Below, piece after piece: positions 36,440-45,431 of a stretch of DNA of 64,000 nt. How positions within the stretch are numbered: the stretch's first letter is position 1; every line of letters begins with the position of its first letter. The DNA lies in contig NZ_JBBJCN010000004.1 of NCBI RefSeq assembly GCF_037622515.1, positions 419,997-483,996 on the forward strand, written 5' to 3'. The notes under the pieces are model-generated. The model was not told the DNA's origin, did not search any database, and saw only the letters and a list, made by a program, of their open reading frames with translations. Source of the DNA: Paradesertivirga superstes (GTDB taxonomy: Bacteria; Bacteroidota; Bacteroidia; Sphingobacteriales; Sphingobacteriaceae). The position numbers were made by a program, and so were the translations under genes.

Positions 36440-38179
36440 TCACGAACCCACTTTCAGTATCAAAACCCAATCAGTAGTGGAATCCGGAGCTTTAAACTGA
36501 ACAGGCTTTTCGGGGCCGGCAGACTGCACTGCTGCAGCTCGCTTTCTTCGACCTGTTTTTGCATCAACCCAGGTATTTTTAGTGTAGCTGCCTTTTTCAA
36601 GCGTCAAGGCGAAATTCTCTCCCTCGGGCGCGAATACGAGGTATTGTTTTCCAGGTTCGGCAAGGGCGTAAACGCGAAGAGTTTGGTGCTCTGAAAGAAG
36701 TTCGTCGCTGGGCTGCATCCGCTCGAAGCGAACATCATTACGCATTATTTGTGCAAGGATATCTATTGCTCTTTCGGATGCGGTAAATGGATTCTTATCA
36801 TTGAAAGGCAGTCCGGATTCGCCTCCGGCATACAGTTCGTACTCTTTGGCATGACCATTCCAAGTAAAAGAGGCTCCGGCTGTTGCACATGCCCAGGCAG
36901 AACGACGCAGATCGTCTTGTGTGGCATTCACACGGTCGTGCCAGAACCTGCGCCACAGGGCATTTCCTTCCGACATGAAAACAGGCTTCCCTCTGTAACC
37001 GAGCTTACAAGCCATGTGATGTGTCCAGGCATCGCGCCACAACGGGCGCTCTTCTGCCTTGTCGGGCGAAGCGATCTGATGGTTCTCAATGGCTGCAAAA
37101 GTATACTCCGGAAGACTATAATGATTTTCTCTCGGAAATTCGTCTTCATACGTGCGCAGGTGGTTGAAAACATCATATTTCTGCACCAATCGGGTAAACC
37201 CCAACTCATGGCTCTCGCGGTTACCATCTACTTCCCACACAAAATTCCATCCTGCAAGGTTAGCATATGGAGCAAGCCGGGCCGTCATATAGCGTACAAA
37301 AAAATCTTTCTCCTCCACAGATAGCTTTTCCCAGGCTGGCCCCTCGTTCCTGCTCCCATCCACTCCGAGGAACATGTGTACATTAATTCCATTATCGTTT
37401 AGCCAGGAAAGATGCTGCTCCATCCGTTTCCAAACGTCGAAATTCATGGTGCTCGTCGCCTTTCCTTCCCTGTAGAGTGCCAGGTCAAGGGTCTGCGGAG
37501 CCGGCCCGTCGAGATAATACTGTTTGAAACAACAAAGTGAAAGCAACCAGTTAACCTGAAGATGGTTATAGCCATGCTCCTTGAACTTATTGTATACATT
37601 GTCTACAATCCAGTTGAAGTCCTGCCCGATAGATCCGTGGCCGGTTTCGTAATAGGATTTTAGCCACACAGGCTCTGTGCCATTGTACGCAAACCATCTC
37701 GGGTTTTTAGTGTAAGCCTGCAACACGCCTTTTCCCTGTCCCTGCGCTGTGCAGAGGAAGCTGCCCTTTCCTCCGGCGGTGCCATCTGTCCAGCGGTACA
37801 CATAGTTCCAGGTGCCTAATTCATCGGGCATGAAGCGCATTTTCCAAACATTGCCCAGGCTTTGGTTGCCAGAGCCTTCTCCATCTCCATCAAAGAAACC
37901 GCGAAAATCGACAAGCCGGCCAGATGGTGACTGGTACTGAACCAGTAATTCCACGTCGGTGAATTTGTTTTCATAGCTTTTGTTGTTAGTGATACTCACT
38001 TCGAATGTCCGGTACCGGCCAACTTTCTCTGTTAAGCCGATAAGTTTCGACCGGTTTACGGCTGTACTTGTTTCATTTTTCTTTTGGCTGCTGTAGCTGC
38101 TTAGCGAAATGGCCAGGCAGGTAAGAATAAACATCCAATATTTTAAGGGAGGACAAGTTTTGGAAAGTGTGCGGCGCAT
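36440..38179 (-). CDS. DUF5060/DUF4038 glycoside hydrolase (apiosidase-like)
   Basis: 579 residues from ATG 38179, chosen because the signal-like MRRTLSKTCPPLKYWMFILTCLAISLSS follows; an upstream start would add 26 residues. Residues about 45-140 are a DUF5060 beta-sandwich (FTDVELLVQYQSPSGRLVDFRGFFDGDGEGS). About 160-470 form the DUF4038-like TIM barrel with GWNFVWEVDGN and KPVFMSEGNALW offering candidate catalytic Glu residues. A C-terminal DUF5605-like strand domain ends it. Relatives remove apiose or other side-chain sugars from pectin. Fits the plant cell-wall theme of the window; activity inferred. Confidence 0.85.
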   Translation of the reverse strand: MRRTLSKTCPPLKYWMFILTCLAISLSSYSSQKKNETSTAVNRSKLIGLTEKVGRYRTFEVSITNNKSYENKFTDVELLVQYQSPSGRLVDFRGFFDGDGEGSGNQSLGNVWKMRFMPDELGTWNYVYRWTDGTAGGKGSFLCTAQGQGKGVLQAYTKNPRWFAYNGTEPVWLKSYYETGHGSIGQDFNWIVDNVYNKFKEHGYNHLQVNWLLSLCCFKQYYLDGPAPQTLDLALYREGKATSTMNFDVWKRMEQHLSWLNDNGINVHMFLGVDGSRNEGPAWEKLSVEEKDFFVRYMTARLAPYANLAGWNFVWEVDGNRESHELGFTRLVQKYDVFNHLRTYEDEFPRENHYSLPEYTFAAIENHQIASPDKAEERPLWRDAWTHHMACKLGYRGKPVFMSEGNALWRRFWHDRVNATQDDLRRSAWACATAGASFTWNGHAKEYELYAGGESGLPFNDKNPFTASERAIDILAQIMRNDVRFERMQPSDELLSEHQTLRVYALAEPGKQYLVFAPEGENFALTLEKGSYTKNTWVDAKTGRRKRAAAVQSAGPEKPVQFKAPDSTTDWVLILKVGS

Positions 38180-38575
38180 GGATTTTAATTGTGCAGGAAA
38201 GATAGCGATGATGAGAGACATTAAAAAACTGCGATCGGGTATATTACAACAAACCAATAAAAGCCACTCGTTGAAGCCTATTATAAAAAGATGTGCATAC
38301 GCCTAAAGATGATAATTCAATTTCAGTTGTCTTCTGATAAACCTCCTTTTTAACTGCTATTCGCTTAAGCAATTTTATTTCATGTTGATCACATTCTTAT
38401 TACTGCAACATTCTATTTTTAAAATAAAGCTATTTGTGTAAACTAAATTGTGTACCCTTTGGACAATAAGTGCAAACTTTTACGCTTATATTTAGGCATA
38501 TAATTCTGACGTAAATGGTTTGAATTCCGGCTTCAATTAAAACAATTTATACATTTCTCTATTTTACTATACCGA
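38180..38575. other. Divergent intergenic region, nothing recognised
   Basis: 396 bp, AT-rich, between the apiosidase-like gene and the methyltransferase gene. It must carry both promoters, but no exact TAnnTTTG box or hairpin was found. Confidence 0.4.
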
Positions 38576-39382
38576 ATGAGTAATTCTTCAAGTACCACCC
38601 TTAATTTAAAAACTCTCCCCGATACAGTTTCTGATGGAATAAATGTTTATGATGGTGTCGATTTTAACAATTGGTTTGAAACAGCTTATAACAATACCGG
38701 GGAACCCTGGGATTACAGCAAACGGGCAGGCGAATTATATCGGCACATCTATTCAGTTCAGCAAATTCGCGAGTACAATGATGCTCCCGAAGTTTTACTG
38801 GAGTTAGGTTGCAGTAAAGGACTAATGACAGAATTGCTAATCCCATCCACTAAAACGATTTATGCTACCGACATATCCTTAACGGCAATAAAAGCCTGCA
38901 AGCAAAAGTGTGATCCGATAGCACAAGAAAGCAACTGCAGAATAGAATATTTTGTTACGACGACACCCGGACTTCCTTTTGAGGCAGACAGTTTTGATGT
39001 GGTTACAATTTGTGACGGTCTTGCAGGATGGTGGTTGTCTGATGACGAAAAACTAGCAGCATTGGAAGATACTTATCGGGTGCTTAAAAAAGGCGGTATT
39101 GCTATTCTTACTGATTGTTTAATGCCCGAAGTTAATAAGGGAGAAGAATTCGGGGCCTATGAGCAATTAATTCGTAAGAGCCCATTATCAGTAGTAAGAA
39201 TAACTTTCTTATATGACAAGTTATGGTATAAGCTAGAATCTTTATTAAAAAAGACTGGTATGGAAAGTACTTTGCGCAGTATGCTGACTAGCATTCCGCT
39301 GGCAAAAGCATTTAATGGCATAGGGCGATTATTTGGCCGAAAAGCAGCTCGTCATATTGTTGTTATACTGCGTAAAGATTAA
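38576..39382 (+). CDS. NodS-like SAM-dependent methyltransferase
   Basis: 268 residues, cytoplasmic. Class I methyltransferase with motif I VLLELGCSKGLMTELL, motif II YATDIS, and post-motif DSFDVVTICDGLAGWWLSDDEKLAALEDTYRVLKKGG. The N-terminal NWFETAYNNTGEPWDYSKRAGELYRH is the NodS-type lead. NodS itself N-methylates chitooligosaccharide amines, but the substrate here is unknown. Monocistronic. Confidence 0.88.
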   Translation: MSNSSSTTLNLKTLPDTVSDGINVYDGVDFNNWFETAYNNTGEPWDYSKRAGELYRHIYSVQQIREYNDAPEVLLELGCSKGLMTELLIPSTKTIYATDISLTAIKACKQKCDPIAQESNCRIEYFVTTTPGLPFEADSFDVVTICDGLAGWWLSDDEKLAALEDTYRVLKKGGIAILTDCLMPEVNKGEEFGAYEQLIRKSPLSVVRITFLYDKLWYKLESLLKKTGMESTLRSMLTSIPLAKAFNGIGRLFGRKAARHIVVILRKD

Positions 39383-39467
39383 AGATAGATGATTGATCAA
39401 TTGGTTAGTTGTGCATCAGGTAAGACAAAAAAACTAAAATATATTATAGCCAGTAATCTTTTTATTT

Positions 39468-39765
39468 CGCAGAGTCTCCTTTCTCCCCTTGCTCGCGCAC
39501 GCGTGTCGCGTGTGCTTTATAAATATTCAATTTCTATGAATCCCTTGCCACCTGAATAATCACCTGCGCCTGAATACTGCCAGTACCAGGCTTCAGTTAC
39601 AACGCCAGCAGTTACCGGACATGACTCGGCATGGTGCACCAATCCAGATTACGGTAACGAAGCTTACTTAGGATATTTCCGACTCAAGGTATAGTGGTAT
39701 AGATTTAAGCAATAAAGCAACGGAAAATTACCAAAATACACACGCGACACGTGTGCGCCAGCATG
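39468..39765. repeat. Internally deleted RAYT-B element with inverted REP-B ends
   Basis: A half REP-A (CGCAGAGTCTCC, about 39468) is joined to an inverted REP-B (39489-39515). The right end is REP-B ACACACGCGACACGTGTGCG (from 39738). Between them, CCAATCCAGATTACGGTAAC and TTTCCGACTCAAGG match the first codons and leader of the RAYT-B gene at 51.5-51.6 kb. No intact frame. Confidence 0.7.
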
Positions 39766-39826
39766 AGAGTTTGGTAAACGAAATTTCAACTTTTGATTTA
39801 TAGTTAAAGCTTCTCTATCTTTAACT

Positions 39827-40123
39827 ATGGCAACTACCGAAAACCTCATCCTGCAAAACGCCAAAGGAAGCATTGGCAAAACCATAGTAGTTAAAAAATA
39901 CGGCAAGAAAACAGTAATCTGCAAATATCCTGATATGAGCGGGGTTAAGTACAACGACCTCCAAAAACAGGAACAGAGCCGCTTTGCTGAAGCTGTTGCT
40001 TATGCCCGTTCTATTATACACGACCCGGTAAAGAAAGCGGAATATCAAAAGAAGCTGCCGAAAGGGAAACGGGTATATAATGCGGCTTTGCAGGAATTCT
40101 TAAAGCGTGATACTAGCTCTTAG
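39827..40123 (+). CDS. Small basic protein, Bacteroidota-specific type
   Basis: 98 residues, Lys-rich, no signal peptide. MATTENLILQNAKGSIGKTIVVKKYGKKTVICKYPDMSGVKYNDLQKQEQSRF then AVAYARSIIHDPVKKAEYQKKLPKGKRVYNAALQEFLK. I have the impression of a recurrent small Bacteroidota family (K-P-D-M-S and Y-N-x-A-x-x-E-F), without known function. Coding is credible from the ATG, codon use and length. Confidence 0.7.
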   Translation: MATTENLILQNAKGSIGKTIVVKKYGKKTVICKYPDMSGVKYNDLQKQEQSRFAEAVAYARSIIHDPVKKAEYQKKLPKGKRVYNAALQEFLKRDTSS

Positions 40124-40362
40124 CTTCGTTTAGCTATAGTGTAGGTGTATCCATCCTACGTTTATCCTACGTATTTCTTACGTATCAGGTAGTACCTAGC
40201 TATAGTGACGGCGGTTGGATGTCTTACCCTAATATAGCTCCTATGTTTGATTTCAAATAATAAATTTATTGTCGTTAAGTGAAGGAGCATGAGAGCAGAT
40301 GAAATAGCTCACAACTTTTGAAGTATGTACGTGTATAGATATTGCCTCACGTTCCCTTGAAT
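40124..40362. other. Intergenic segment, nothing recognised
   Basis: 240 bp between the small basic gene and the first RAYT-C element; contains short CCTACGT repeats (40155-40185) but no supported feature. Confidence 0.35.
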
Positions 40363-40872
40363 CGTCCTCGTTTGCAACGAGGATGAAGCGAGAATAGCGA
40401 TTGCATCGCTCTTTAAACAATCTCAATTGTTAAAAACCCGACTCTCCTGAATAATTCTTTGCGTTGCTCATCAGATAATCTTCGGCTCTTTCCACAATGT
40501 CTGCCTGAATCGGATTGTCGCGCATATACGAAAGCTTTTCTCATATGTCCAAACCAGGCATATCAATTGCATGATTATAATCCCGCCAGATTTATAATGA
40601 TCTGCCCGACCGCTCCTTCTTGCTGCAAAAGCCAATTATCCATAAGCCACTCCCTCCTGCTTCTGGTGTCGTGAGCACAGCGTTCGCTAATGTTTTTGAT
40701 GTATGCTTCTAAAATCCCGCAGGAAATCTGATATTCGATGCGGTTCTTCGCATCTCCCAGCGAAATGATGATGCTTGATGGTCTTCCAAATTTATAAATT
40801 CATATTGGATGAGAATAAAACGGGCGAAAAATTCGCAGACCTCGTTGCATCCCCGTTGCAAACGAGGACGAT
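40363..40872 (-). pseudogene. RAYT-C element remnant, copy 1 (hairpins at both ends)
   Basis: About 510 bp bounded by TCCTCGTTTGCAACGAGGA (40365-40383) and the inverse at 40850-40870. The interior is nearly identical to copy 2 at 44201-44707 and, on the minus strand, carries scraps of Y1 transposase C-terminus in broken frames. It truncates an IS3 orfA remnant at its right edge. Confidence 0.8.
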
Positions 40873-41063
40873 TAGGGCTTTTTTCTGATATCAACTTTAA
40901 GCTGTTCCTCGGCGATATCAATCATCGTGTCCAGCGCCTTGACCTTAAGCTCTGCCTCGGCAAGAGCTGCTTTAAGGGCCTTTACTTCATCGCTTTCTTT
41001 GTCCCTGGCTGGTTTACCAGGTAGCACCTTTATATCTGCCTGTCTAACCGGTATCAACTGCAA
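40872..41063 (-). pseudogene. IS3-family orfA remnant
   Basis: A 63-codon frame ending ALKAALAEAELKVKALDTMI..IAEEQLKVDIRKKP. This is the C-terminal coiled-coil end of an IS3-type helper protein (usually ..LDIMIDIAE..IDIRKK). Upstream HTH part and orfB are missing, and the stop codon comes from the adjoining RAYT-C end. Confidence 0.7.
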
Positions 41064-41122
41064 TCTGACTTAAAGAAAGAAGCAACGGGGACACACTGCA
41101 AATACAGCTTGGGCTAGAACGG

Positions 41123-41300
41123 ATACTTGTACTTCCAGGCATCTTGTACCTTAGTCTAAGTCACAAGTACCCCACTCACAGACAACGCTGCATTTTTGCA
41201 CGAAAAACCAGTATCCGATTATCTAAAAACATTCAGTAGGTCAGACACAAGTACCCAGCCCCCAAGTCAGCGTTGCATACTTGCGCCAAACCAGGGCGAA
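41123..41300. repeat. CACAAGTAC-type dispersed repeat (two units)
   Basis: ACTTGTACTTCCAGGCATCT then TCACAAGTACCCCACTCACA, followed by a second related unit from 41241 ending ACTTGCGCCAAACCAGGGC. The same family is found at 49293-49370 and 51763-51812. GTACTTGTG and CACAAGTAC halves can pair. Confidence 0.65.
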
Positions 41301-41332
41301 GACTGAAAAATAGAGGCCGGAACCAACGATCC

Positions 41333-41656
41333 TTAATTTGGTCTTCTGAAATGATGATTGTAGTTTTTGTATGCAGGACCTTTCAATTTCTGCTGTTCAT
41401 TGCCACCAGTGGTCACTAAGCTCTGTTCTACATTTGAAGTAGCTCTCCCCGGCTGACGGTTCTTATATGCCGGCCCCTGGAGTGTTTCTACAGAGGTGGC
41501 CGACTGTATTTTTGTTGGCACCGCTCTGTGCATCCAATGTTTAAAATTTTTATATTCCGGACCTTTCAGATCACTTTGTTTTACTTCGCTTTTGTCTTGT
41601 GCCAACGCACCAAATGAAACGACAAACAATCCTAAAATTAATGTTGCCTTTTTCAT
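41333..41656 (-). CDS. Small secreted protein with three GPxYKN repeats
   Basis: 107 residues from ATG 41656 (an upstream Met would add 9). Signal peptide MKKATLILGLFVVSFGALAQ. The mature part has three copies of a short motif: LKGPEYKNFKHWM, LQGPAYKNRQ and LKGPAYKNYNHHF, spaced about 35 residues apart, with low-complexity linkers. No family recognised. It follows the LuxR regulator/kinase operon in the same direction, with its own promoter-like box and a palindrome in the 113-bp gap, so it may be a target of that system. Confidence 0.75.
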   Translation of the reverse strand: MKKATLILGLFVVSFGALAQDKSEVKQSDLKGPEYKNFKHWMHRAVPTKIQSATSVETLQGPAYKNRQPGRATSNVEQSLVTTGGNEQQKLKGPAYKNYNHHFRRPN

Positions 41657-41680
41657 GACTGTTTTTTTATTGTTCATAAA

Positions 41681-41688
41681 CAAATCTA
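41681..41688 (-). promoter_or_regulatory. -7 promoter box for the GPxYKN gene
   Basis: TAGATTTG on the minus strand, exact TAnnTTTG, 24 nt before the ATG at 41656. Confidence 0.5.
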
Positions 41689-41734
41689 CAGTCGATGACA
41701 GGGCTTTGGTAATATGTGAATTTACCCTATTTGT

Positions 41735-41752
41735 ATCCGTATTTATACGGAT
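41735..41752. promoter_or_regulatory. Perfect palindrome ATCCGTAT-TT-ATACGGAT, candidate operator
   Basis: Eight-base arms with a 2-bp centre, about 46 bp upstream of the -7 box of the GPxYKN gene and just after the LuxR gene stop. A half-site ATACGGAT recurs at 44134-44141 upstream of the kinase gene. Suits a dimeric NarL/FixJ-type regulator. Confidence 0.55.
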
Positions 41753-41769
41753 GGTGTTGAATTAACGAA

Positions 41770-42402
41770 TTAGATTAAGTTTATTTCAGTGGCTTTTTTA
41801 ATGAGCTCGGCAGTGTTTTTCACTTCAAGCTTTTTAAGAATATTAGTGCGATGGGTTTCTATTGTGCGTGAACTCACAAACAACTTGGCAGCGATTTCTT
41901 TCGTGGTCAAGCCCTTAGAAATTAGTCCCAACACCTCGGTCTCTTTCTTTGATAAAACATTTTCACTGACGCTTTGGGCAGACATAAAGTTTATCATTTT
42001 TTCAGAAATTTCAGCGCTAAAATACTTCTTTCCTTTGTATACAGTTCTAATTGCGAAGATCAGTTCAGATTCATCGGTATTCTTTAACAGGTACCCGTAA
42101 GCGCCCATCCTGGCACATTTTGCAATATAATTACCGGCACTGTGCATGGAAATCACAATAGGTCTTATTTTAGCGTTTAAGTTTTTTAATTCTTTTAAAA
42201 CCTGAAAACCGTCCATTTCTGGCATGGTAAGATCCAGCAAAACAATATCCGCATCAACCTCCTCTTTTATTACGTTCATAAACTCAAAACCATCAGCAAC
42301 ACTTTTAACAATCTTAATGTCGTCATGCTTTTTAAGTAACTCTACAAGCCCATTTCTAAAAAGCTCATGGTCATCAGCAATTATTAACTTGATCTCATTC
42401 AT
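41770..42402 (-). CDS. NarL/FixJ-family response regulator
   Basis: 210 residues. Receiver domain with D10/D11, phospho-acceptor D57 (VLLDLTMPEMDG), S/T in ISMHS and K in LLKNTDESE; LuxR-type HTH at about 145-205 (LSKKETEVLGLISKGLTTKEIAAKLFVSSRTIETHRTNILKKL). It overlaps the upstream kinase gene by 4 bp (42399-42402), so the two are translationally coupled partners. Confidence 0.96.
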   Translation of the reverse strand: MNEIKLIIADDHELFRNGLVELLKKHDDIKIVKSVADGFEFMNVIKEEVDADIVLLDLTMPEMDGFQVLKELKNLNAKIRPIVISMHSAGNYIAKCARMGAYGYLLKNTDESELIFAIRTVYKGKKYFSAEISEKMINFMSAQSVSENVLSKKETEVLGLISKGLTTKEIAAKLFVSSRTIETHRTNILKKLEVKNTAELIKKATEINLI

Positions 42403-44054
42403 AGTTCAATGGGTAGTTCAATTTCGAAAGTTGTATTTCCGGGTAAAGCATTAATCGTAATTTTACCATTGCAAATGTCTACCCGCTCTTTAATGTTTGT
42501 GATTCCAGAACCTAGTTTAACAGTGTTAACATCAAAACCAGAACCATCATCAAAATAGAAAAGTGAAATAAACTCATCAAATTCTGAAAGTGTAATTCGG
42601 ATGTTTTTAGCCTTAGAGTGTTTCAGTGAGTTATTTATTAGCTCCTGGCTTATTCTAAAGAGGTTGATCCCTTGATGATCAGAAATATTAGAGTTCTCTT
42701 GTTTGGTTAAATCTTCATATTCGATGTTTATACTGGTTGATTTTTTTAAGTTTTCGATGTAGTTTGTTAGTGTTACGCCAATTCCAAAATCATCTATTGA
42801 AGCAGGCATTAATGCGTTCGACATTGACCTTATCTCGGAAATGGTCTCATCCACTATTTTTTTCATTTCAGTTTTCTTCAACTCATTTTCGACGTTATTT
42901 TCGATATAATACTTCAAAGAAGTTAAATACGGGCCCAAACCATCATGAAGCTCTCTCGAAAGTCGGCGCCTTTCGTTTTCCAAACCACTCACCAACAGAC
43001 GCTTTGCCATTATTCTGGTATTATCTTCTTTGTTTTTAAAATCGATGAGCTTATTTCTCATCGTTAGAAGACTTTTTCCAAGGACGTCATTGGCACTGCT
43101 AGGTTCATAATTTGTTTTTAGATCCATATTGCCGATTGCCTCAGAAAATTTTACAGCACCTTGTAAAGAAGCTTTCAGGTTCGATAGCGCATCGAACATT
43201 TCTTTTATTTCACTTGAACTTCTTTTGTATTCGATGCTTTGATTGTAGTCGCCTTTAGCCATAACTCTCAGGCTATTTCGCATATTCTTTATCGGATCAA
43301 TAATAATTCGTGTTAGGAAAAGTGATAGCGTAACAGCAACCAAAAAAATGATAAGAGTTAAGCTCATAAGCCTTAACTTCAATTTTTCTAAAGGCTTCGT
43401 AACCTCACTTACATCAATTTCAGAGAGAATGACCAACTTTAGATTTGAAATTTGAATAAGACTGTAGACACTATAAACCGGAATACCTCTGTAATCCTTA
43501 AAAATATCTCTCCCATTGATCCCTTTTAACGCACTGATTACCCCCTGCGTTTTTACAATAATATCATAAGGTTTTTTATTCGAAAAAAAACGAGATTCAG
43601 AACGCATTCGAAAATCATCGCCAACAAGATAGGTCTCTCCACTCTCGCCCATACCGGTTCGTTCCAAAAGAATTTTTTGAATATTGCTGTAATCTATAAC
43701 TTTGATCTTTCTGCCTTTTTGGGTATTTAAAATAAAACCTATAGTTGGTTTTTTATCCTTATGATAAGGAGTAAAATCATGGATTCCACTGATCATTTTT
43801 ATACTGTCCGGAAGCACGAAAGTAGCACTATCAATATTTTCGCTATACCCCTCAGATGATTCAAGACTTTCCCATTCCGCCTTTATTAGATTTTCTATCT
43901 GAATACTTTCAAGGGTTTCGATTGAATTTAACTGCATTAAAATACGATCGTTCAAAACACTTGAAAACTGTTCATAAAACGAAAAAGACAACAAAGCGAT
44001 CACCAATACGATCAAACTATTGATCATAATTAGTATTAGTGTTTTTATGTTCAT
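42399..44054 (-). CDS. Membrane sensor histidine kinase (HisKA_3) with extracellular sensor and HAMP
   Basis: 551 residues. TM1 about 5-27; a periplasmic sensor of about 205 residues with Cache-like features (GESGETYLVGDDFRMRSESRF); TM2 about 232-252; HAMP about 253-310 (IIDPIKNMRNSLRVMAKGDYNQSIEY); a linker; HisKA_3 with phospho-His about 370 in RRRLSRELHDGLGPYLTSLKYY; and a HATPase domain (INNSLKHSKAKN, DDGSGFD, GSGITNIKERV). It signals to the overlapping NarL-type regulator. The Cache-like part suggests a small-molecule ligand, unidentified. Confidence 0.95.
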   Translation of the reverse strand: MNIKTLILIMINSLIVLVIALLSFSFYEQFSSVLNDRILMQLNSIETLESIQIENLIKAEWESLESSEGYSENIDSATFVLPDSIKMISGIHDFTPYHKDKKPTIGFILNTQKGRKIKVIDYSNIQKILLERTGMGESGETYLVGDDFRMRSESRFFSNKKPYDIIVKTQGVISALKGINGRDIFKDYRGIPVYSVYSLIQISNLKLVILSEIDVSEVTKPLEKLKLRLMSLTLIIFLVAVTLSLFLTRIIIDPIKNMRNSLRVMAKGDYNQSIEYKRSSSEIKEMFDALSNLKASLQGAVKFSEAIGNMDLKTNYEPSSANDVLGKSLLTMRNKLIDFKNKEDNTRIMAKRLLVSGLENERRRLSRELHDGLGPYLTSLKYYIENNVENELKKTEMKKIVDETISEIRSMSNALMPASIDDFGIGVTLTNYIENLKKSTSINIEYEDLTKQENSNISDHQGINLFRISQELINNSLKHSKAKNIRITLSEFDEFISLFYFDDGSGFDVNTVKLGSGITNIKERVDICNGKITINALPGNTTFEIELPIEL

Positions 44055-44133
44055 TAAAATCTTATTAAAAACAGGTGGTCTAATAAACCTATTACTGATC
44101 GTTTACTATAATGAGCTTTTCGAACGCGTAATT

Positions 44134-44141
44134 ATACGGAT
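44134..44141. promoter_or_regulatory. ATACGGAT half-site upstream of the kinase gene
   Basis: Same 8-mer as one arm of the palindrome at 41735-41752, about 80 bp upstream of the kinase start; a possible autoregulatory site. Confidence 0.35.
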
Positions 44142-44182
44142 TTGCAATGTGTAAAACGACATCGCTAACTGGATATTTCGGA

Positions 44183-44809
44183 CTAAGCTGTCCCTGTAAT
44201 CATCCTCGTTTGCAACGAGGATGAAGCGAGAACAGCGATTGCATAGCTCTTTAAACAATCCAAGCCGGGCTCTCCTGAATAATCTCTCGCGTTGCTCATC
44301 AGATAATCTTCGGCTCTTTCCACAATGCCTGCCCGAACCGGATTATCATGCGTATACGCAAACTTTTCTCTTACGTCCAAACCAGACAAATCAATTGCAT
44401 GATTATCATCCCGCCAGATTTTATAATGATCTGCCCGACCGCTCCTTCTTGCTGCAAAAGCCAACTTATCCATAAGCCACTCCCTCCTGCTTCTGGTGTC
44501 GTGAGCACAGCGTTCGCTAATGTTTTTGATGTATGCTTTTAAAATCCCGCAGGAAATCTGATATTCGATGCGGTTCTTCGCATCTCTCCAGCGAAATGAT
44601 GATGCTTGAGGGTCTTCCAAATTTATAAATTCATTTTGGATGAGAATAAAACGGGCGAAAAATTCGCAGACCTCGTTGCATCCTCGTTGCAAACGAGGAC
44701 GATTAGGGGGTAAACGATTAGGACCTGTCCTAATCACAGGTCTCGTGTGGCAGAAATCAGCCTCAAAAATATTATGAAATTTTAAACAACTTCTAGTATT
44801 GATAACCAC
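44183..44809 (-). pseudogene. RAYT-C transposase, C-terminal half only
   Basis: An open frame of 208 codons, of which about residues 95-190 are the C-terminal half of a Y1/RAYT transposase: ISCGILKAYIKNI..RREWLMDKLAFAARRSGRADHYKIWRDDNHAIDLSG..FAYTHDNPVRAGIVERAEDYLMSNARDYSGEPG. The N-terminal HUH half is absent, and the first 35 codons come from unrelated flanking DNA. It is therefore not an active nuclease. Confidence 0.8.
44201..44707. mobile_element. RAYT-C element, copy 2, bounded by inverted REP-C hairpins
   Basis: About 507 bp. Left hairpin TCCTCGTTTGCAACGAGGA (44203-44221) and right hairpin near 44680-44703 in inverse orientation. Nearly identical to 40363-40872, but the frame is better preserved here. 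Confidence 0.8.
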
Positions 44810-44836
44810 CGTAGCAAATTAACATTTAGTCTTTAT

Positions 44837-45247
44837 CTAAGATTTCACAGTGCTTTTACCACGTAATAAATTAAAAAGAGAAACCAAATCCAATGCACCA
44901 CTACTTCCGGGGGTATAAATGTCCTTGTAGCCAGGTTCGTTAGCCAATTCTTCGTCAGAAACAACTCTGAAGCTCATTGACCAGCCCGGAAATAATCGTT
45001 TATCCGCCTGTCCATCTTTCAACATAGTCACATGCCTGTGTCTGTCGTCGGCACAAATTGCTTTATAAAGCAATTTTACCTGCTCTTCGTCTCCCTCGAG
45101 CAATTGCAGGAATTTATTGTCGAAATACAGGAGCATACCTGTAATATCCAAGCTGTTGTTTCGATGACGCGATTGAGTCAAAAGAGACTTCAGGTCTGAT
45201 TCGCTCATTGGATTTATTGCTTCACTGCGGTATATAAGAAAATACAT
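44837..45247 (-). CDS. BLUF-domain blue-light photoreceptor
   Basis: 136 residues, a stand-alone BLUF domain plus a short C-terminal tail. All photochemical residues align at the spacing of AppA: Y6 (FLIYRSE), N30 (SRHRNN), Q48 (KFLQLLEG), W89 and M91 (FPGWSMSF). It should bind FAD and shift the hydrogen bonding of Gln after blue light. There is no EAL or other output domain, so signalling would go through a partner protein. Monocistronic, in the repeat-rich zone. Confidence 0.96.
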   Translation of the reverse strand: MYFLIYRSEAINPMSESDLKSLLTQSRHRNNSLDITGMLLYFDNKFLQLLEGDEEQVKLLYKAICADDRHRHVTMLKDGQADKRLFPGWSMSFRVVSDEELANEPGYKDIYTPGSSGALDLVSLFNLLRGKSTVKS

Positions 45248-45431
45248 AAAACAAAGAATTACACCTCTATAGATAAAATCTTTAGCTATATTAAGACATT
45301 AGATCCGCTAAATGAATATAAATTTTCGTCAAAATGTTTTGGTCAGGCCTATTTGTTTGCAGCTGAATAGAAAAGAGCCTGGAGTATCTGTTAAGAATCT
45401 GGGCAAATAAACGACCAATCCCCTTGGATCG

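Noticed and set aside
39664..40048. Two minus-strand frames over the small basic gene
   Set aside because: Overlap the better-supported plus gene and REP-B sequence; hydrophobic low-quality products.
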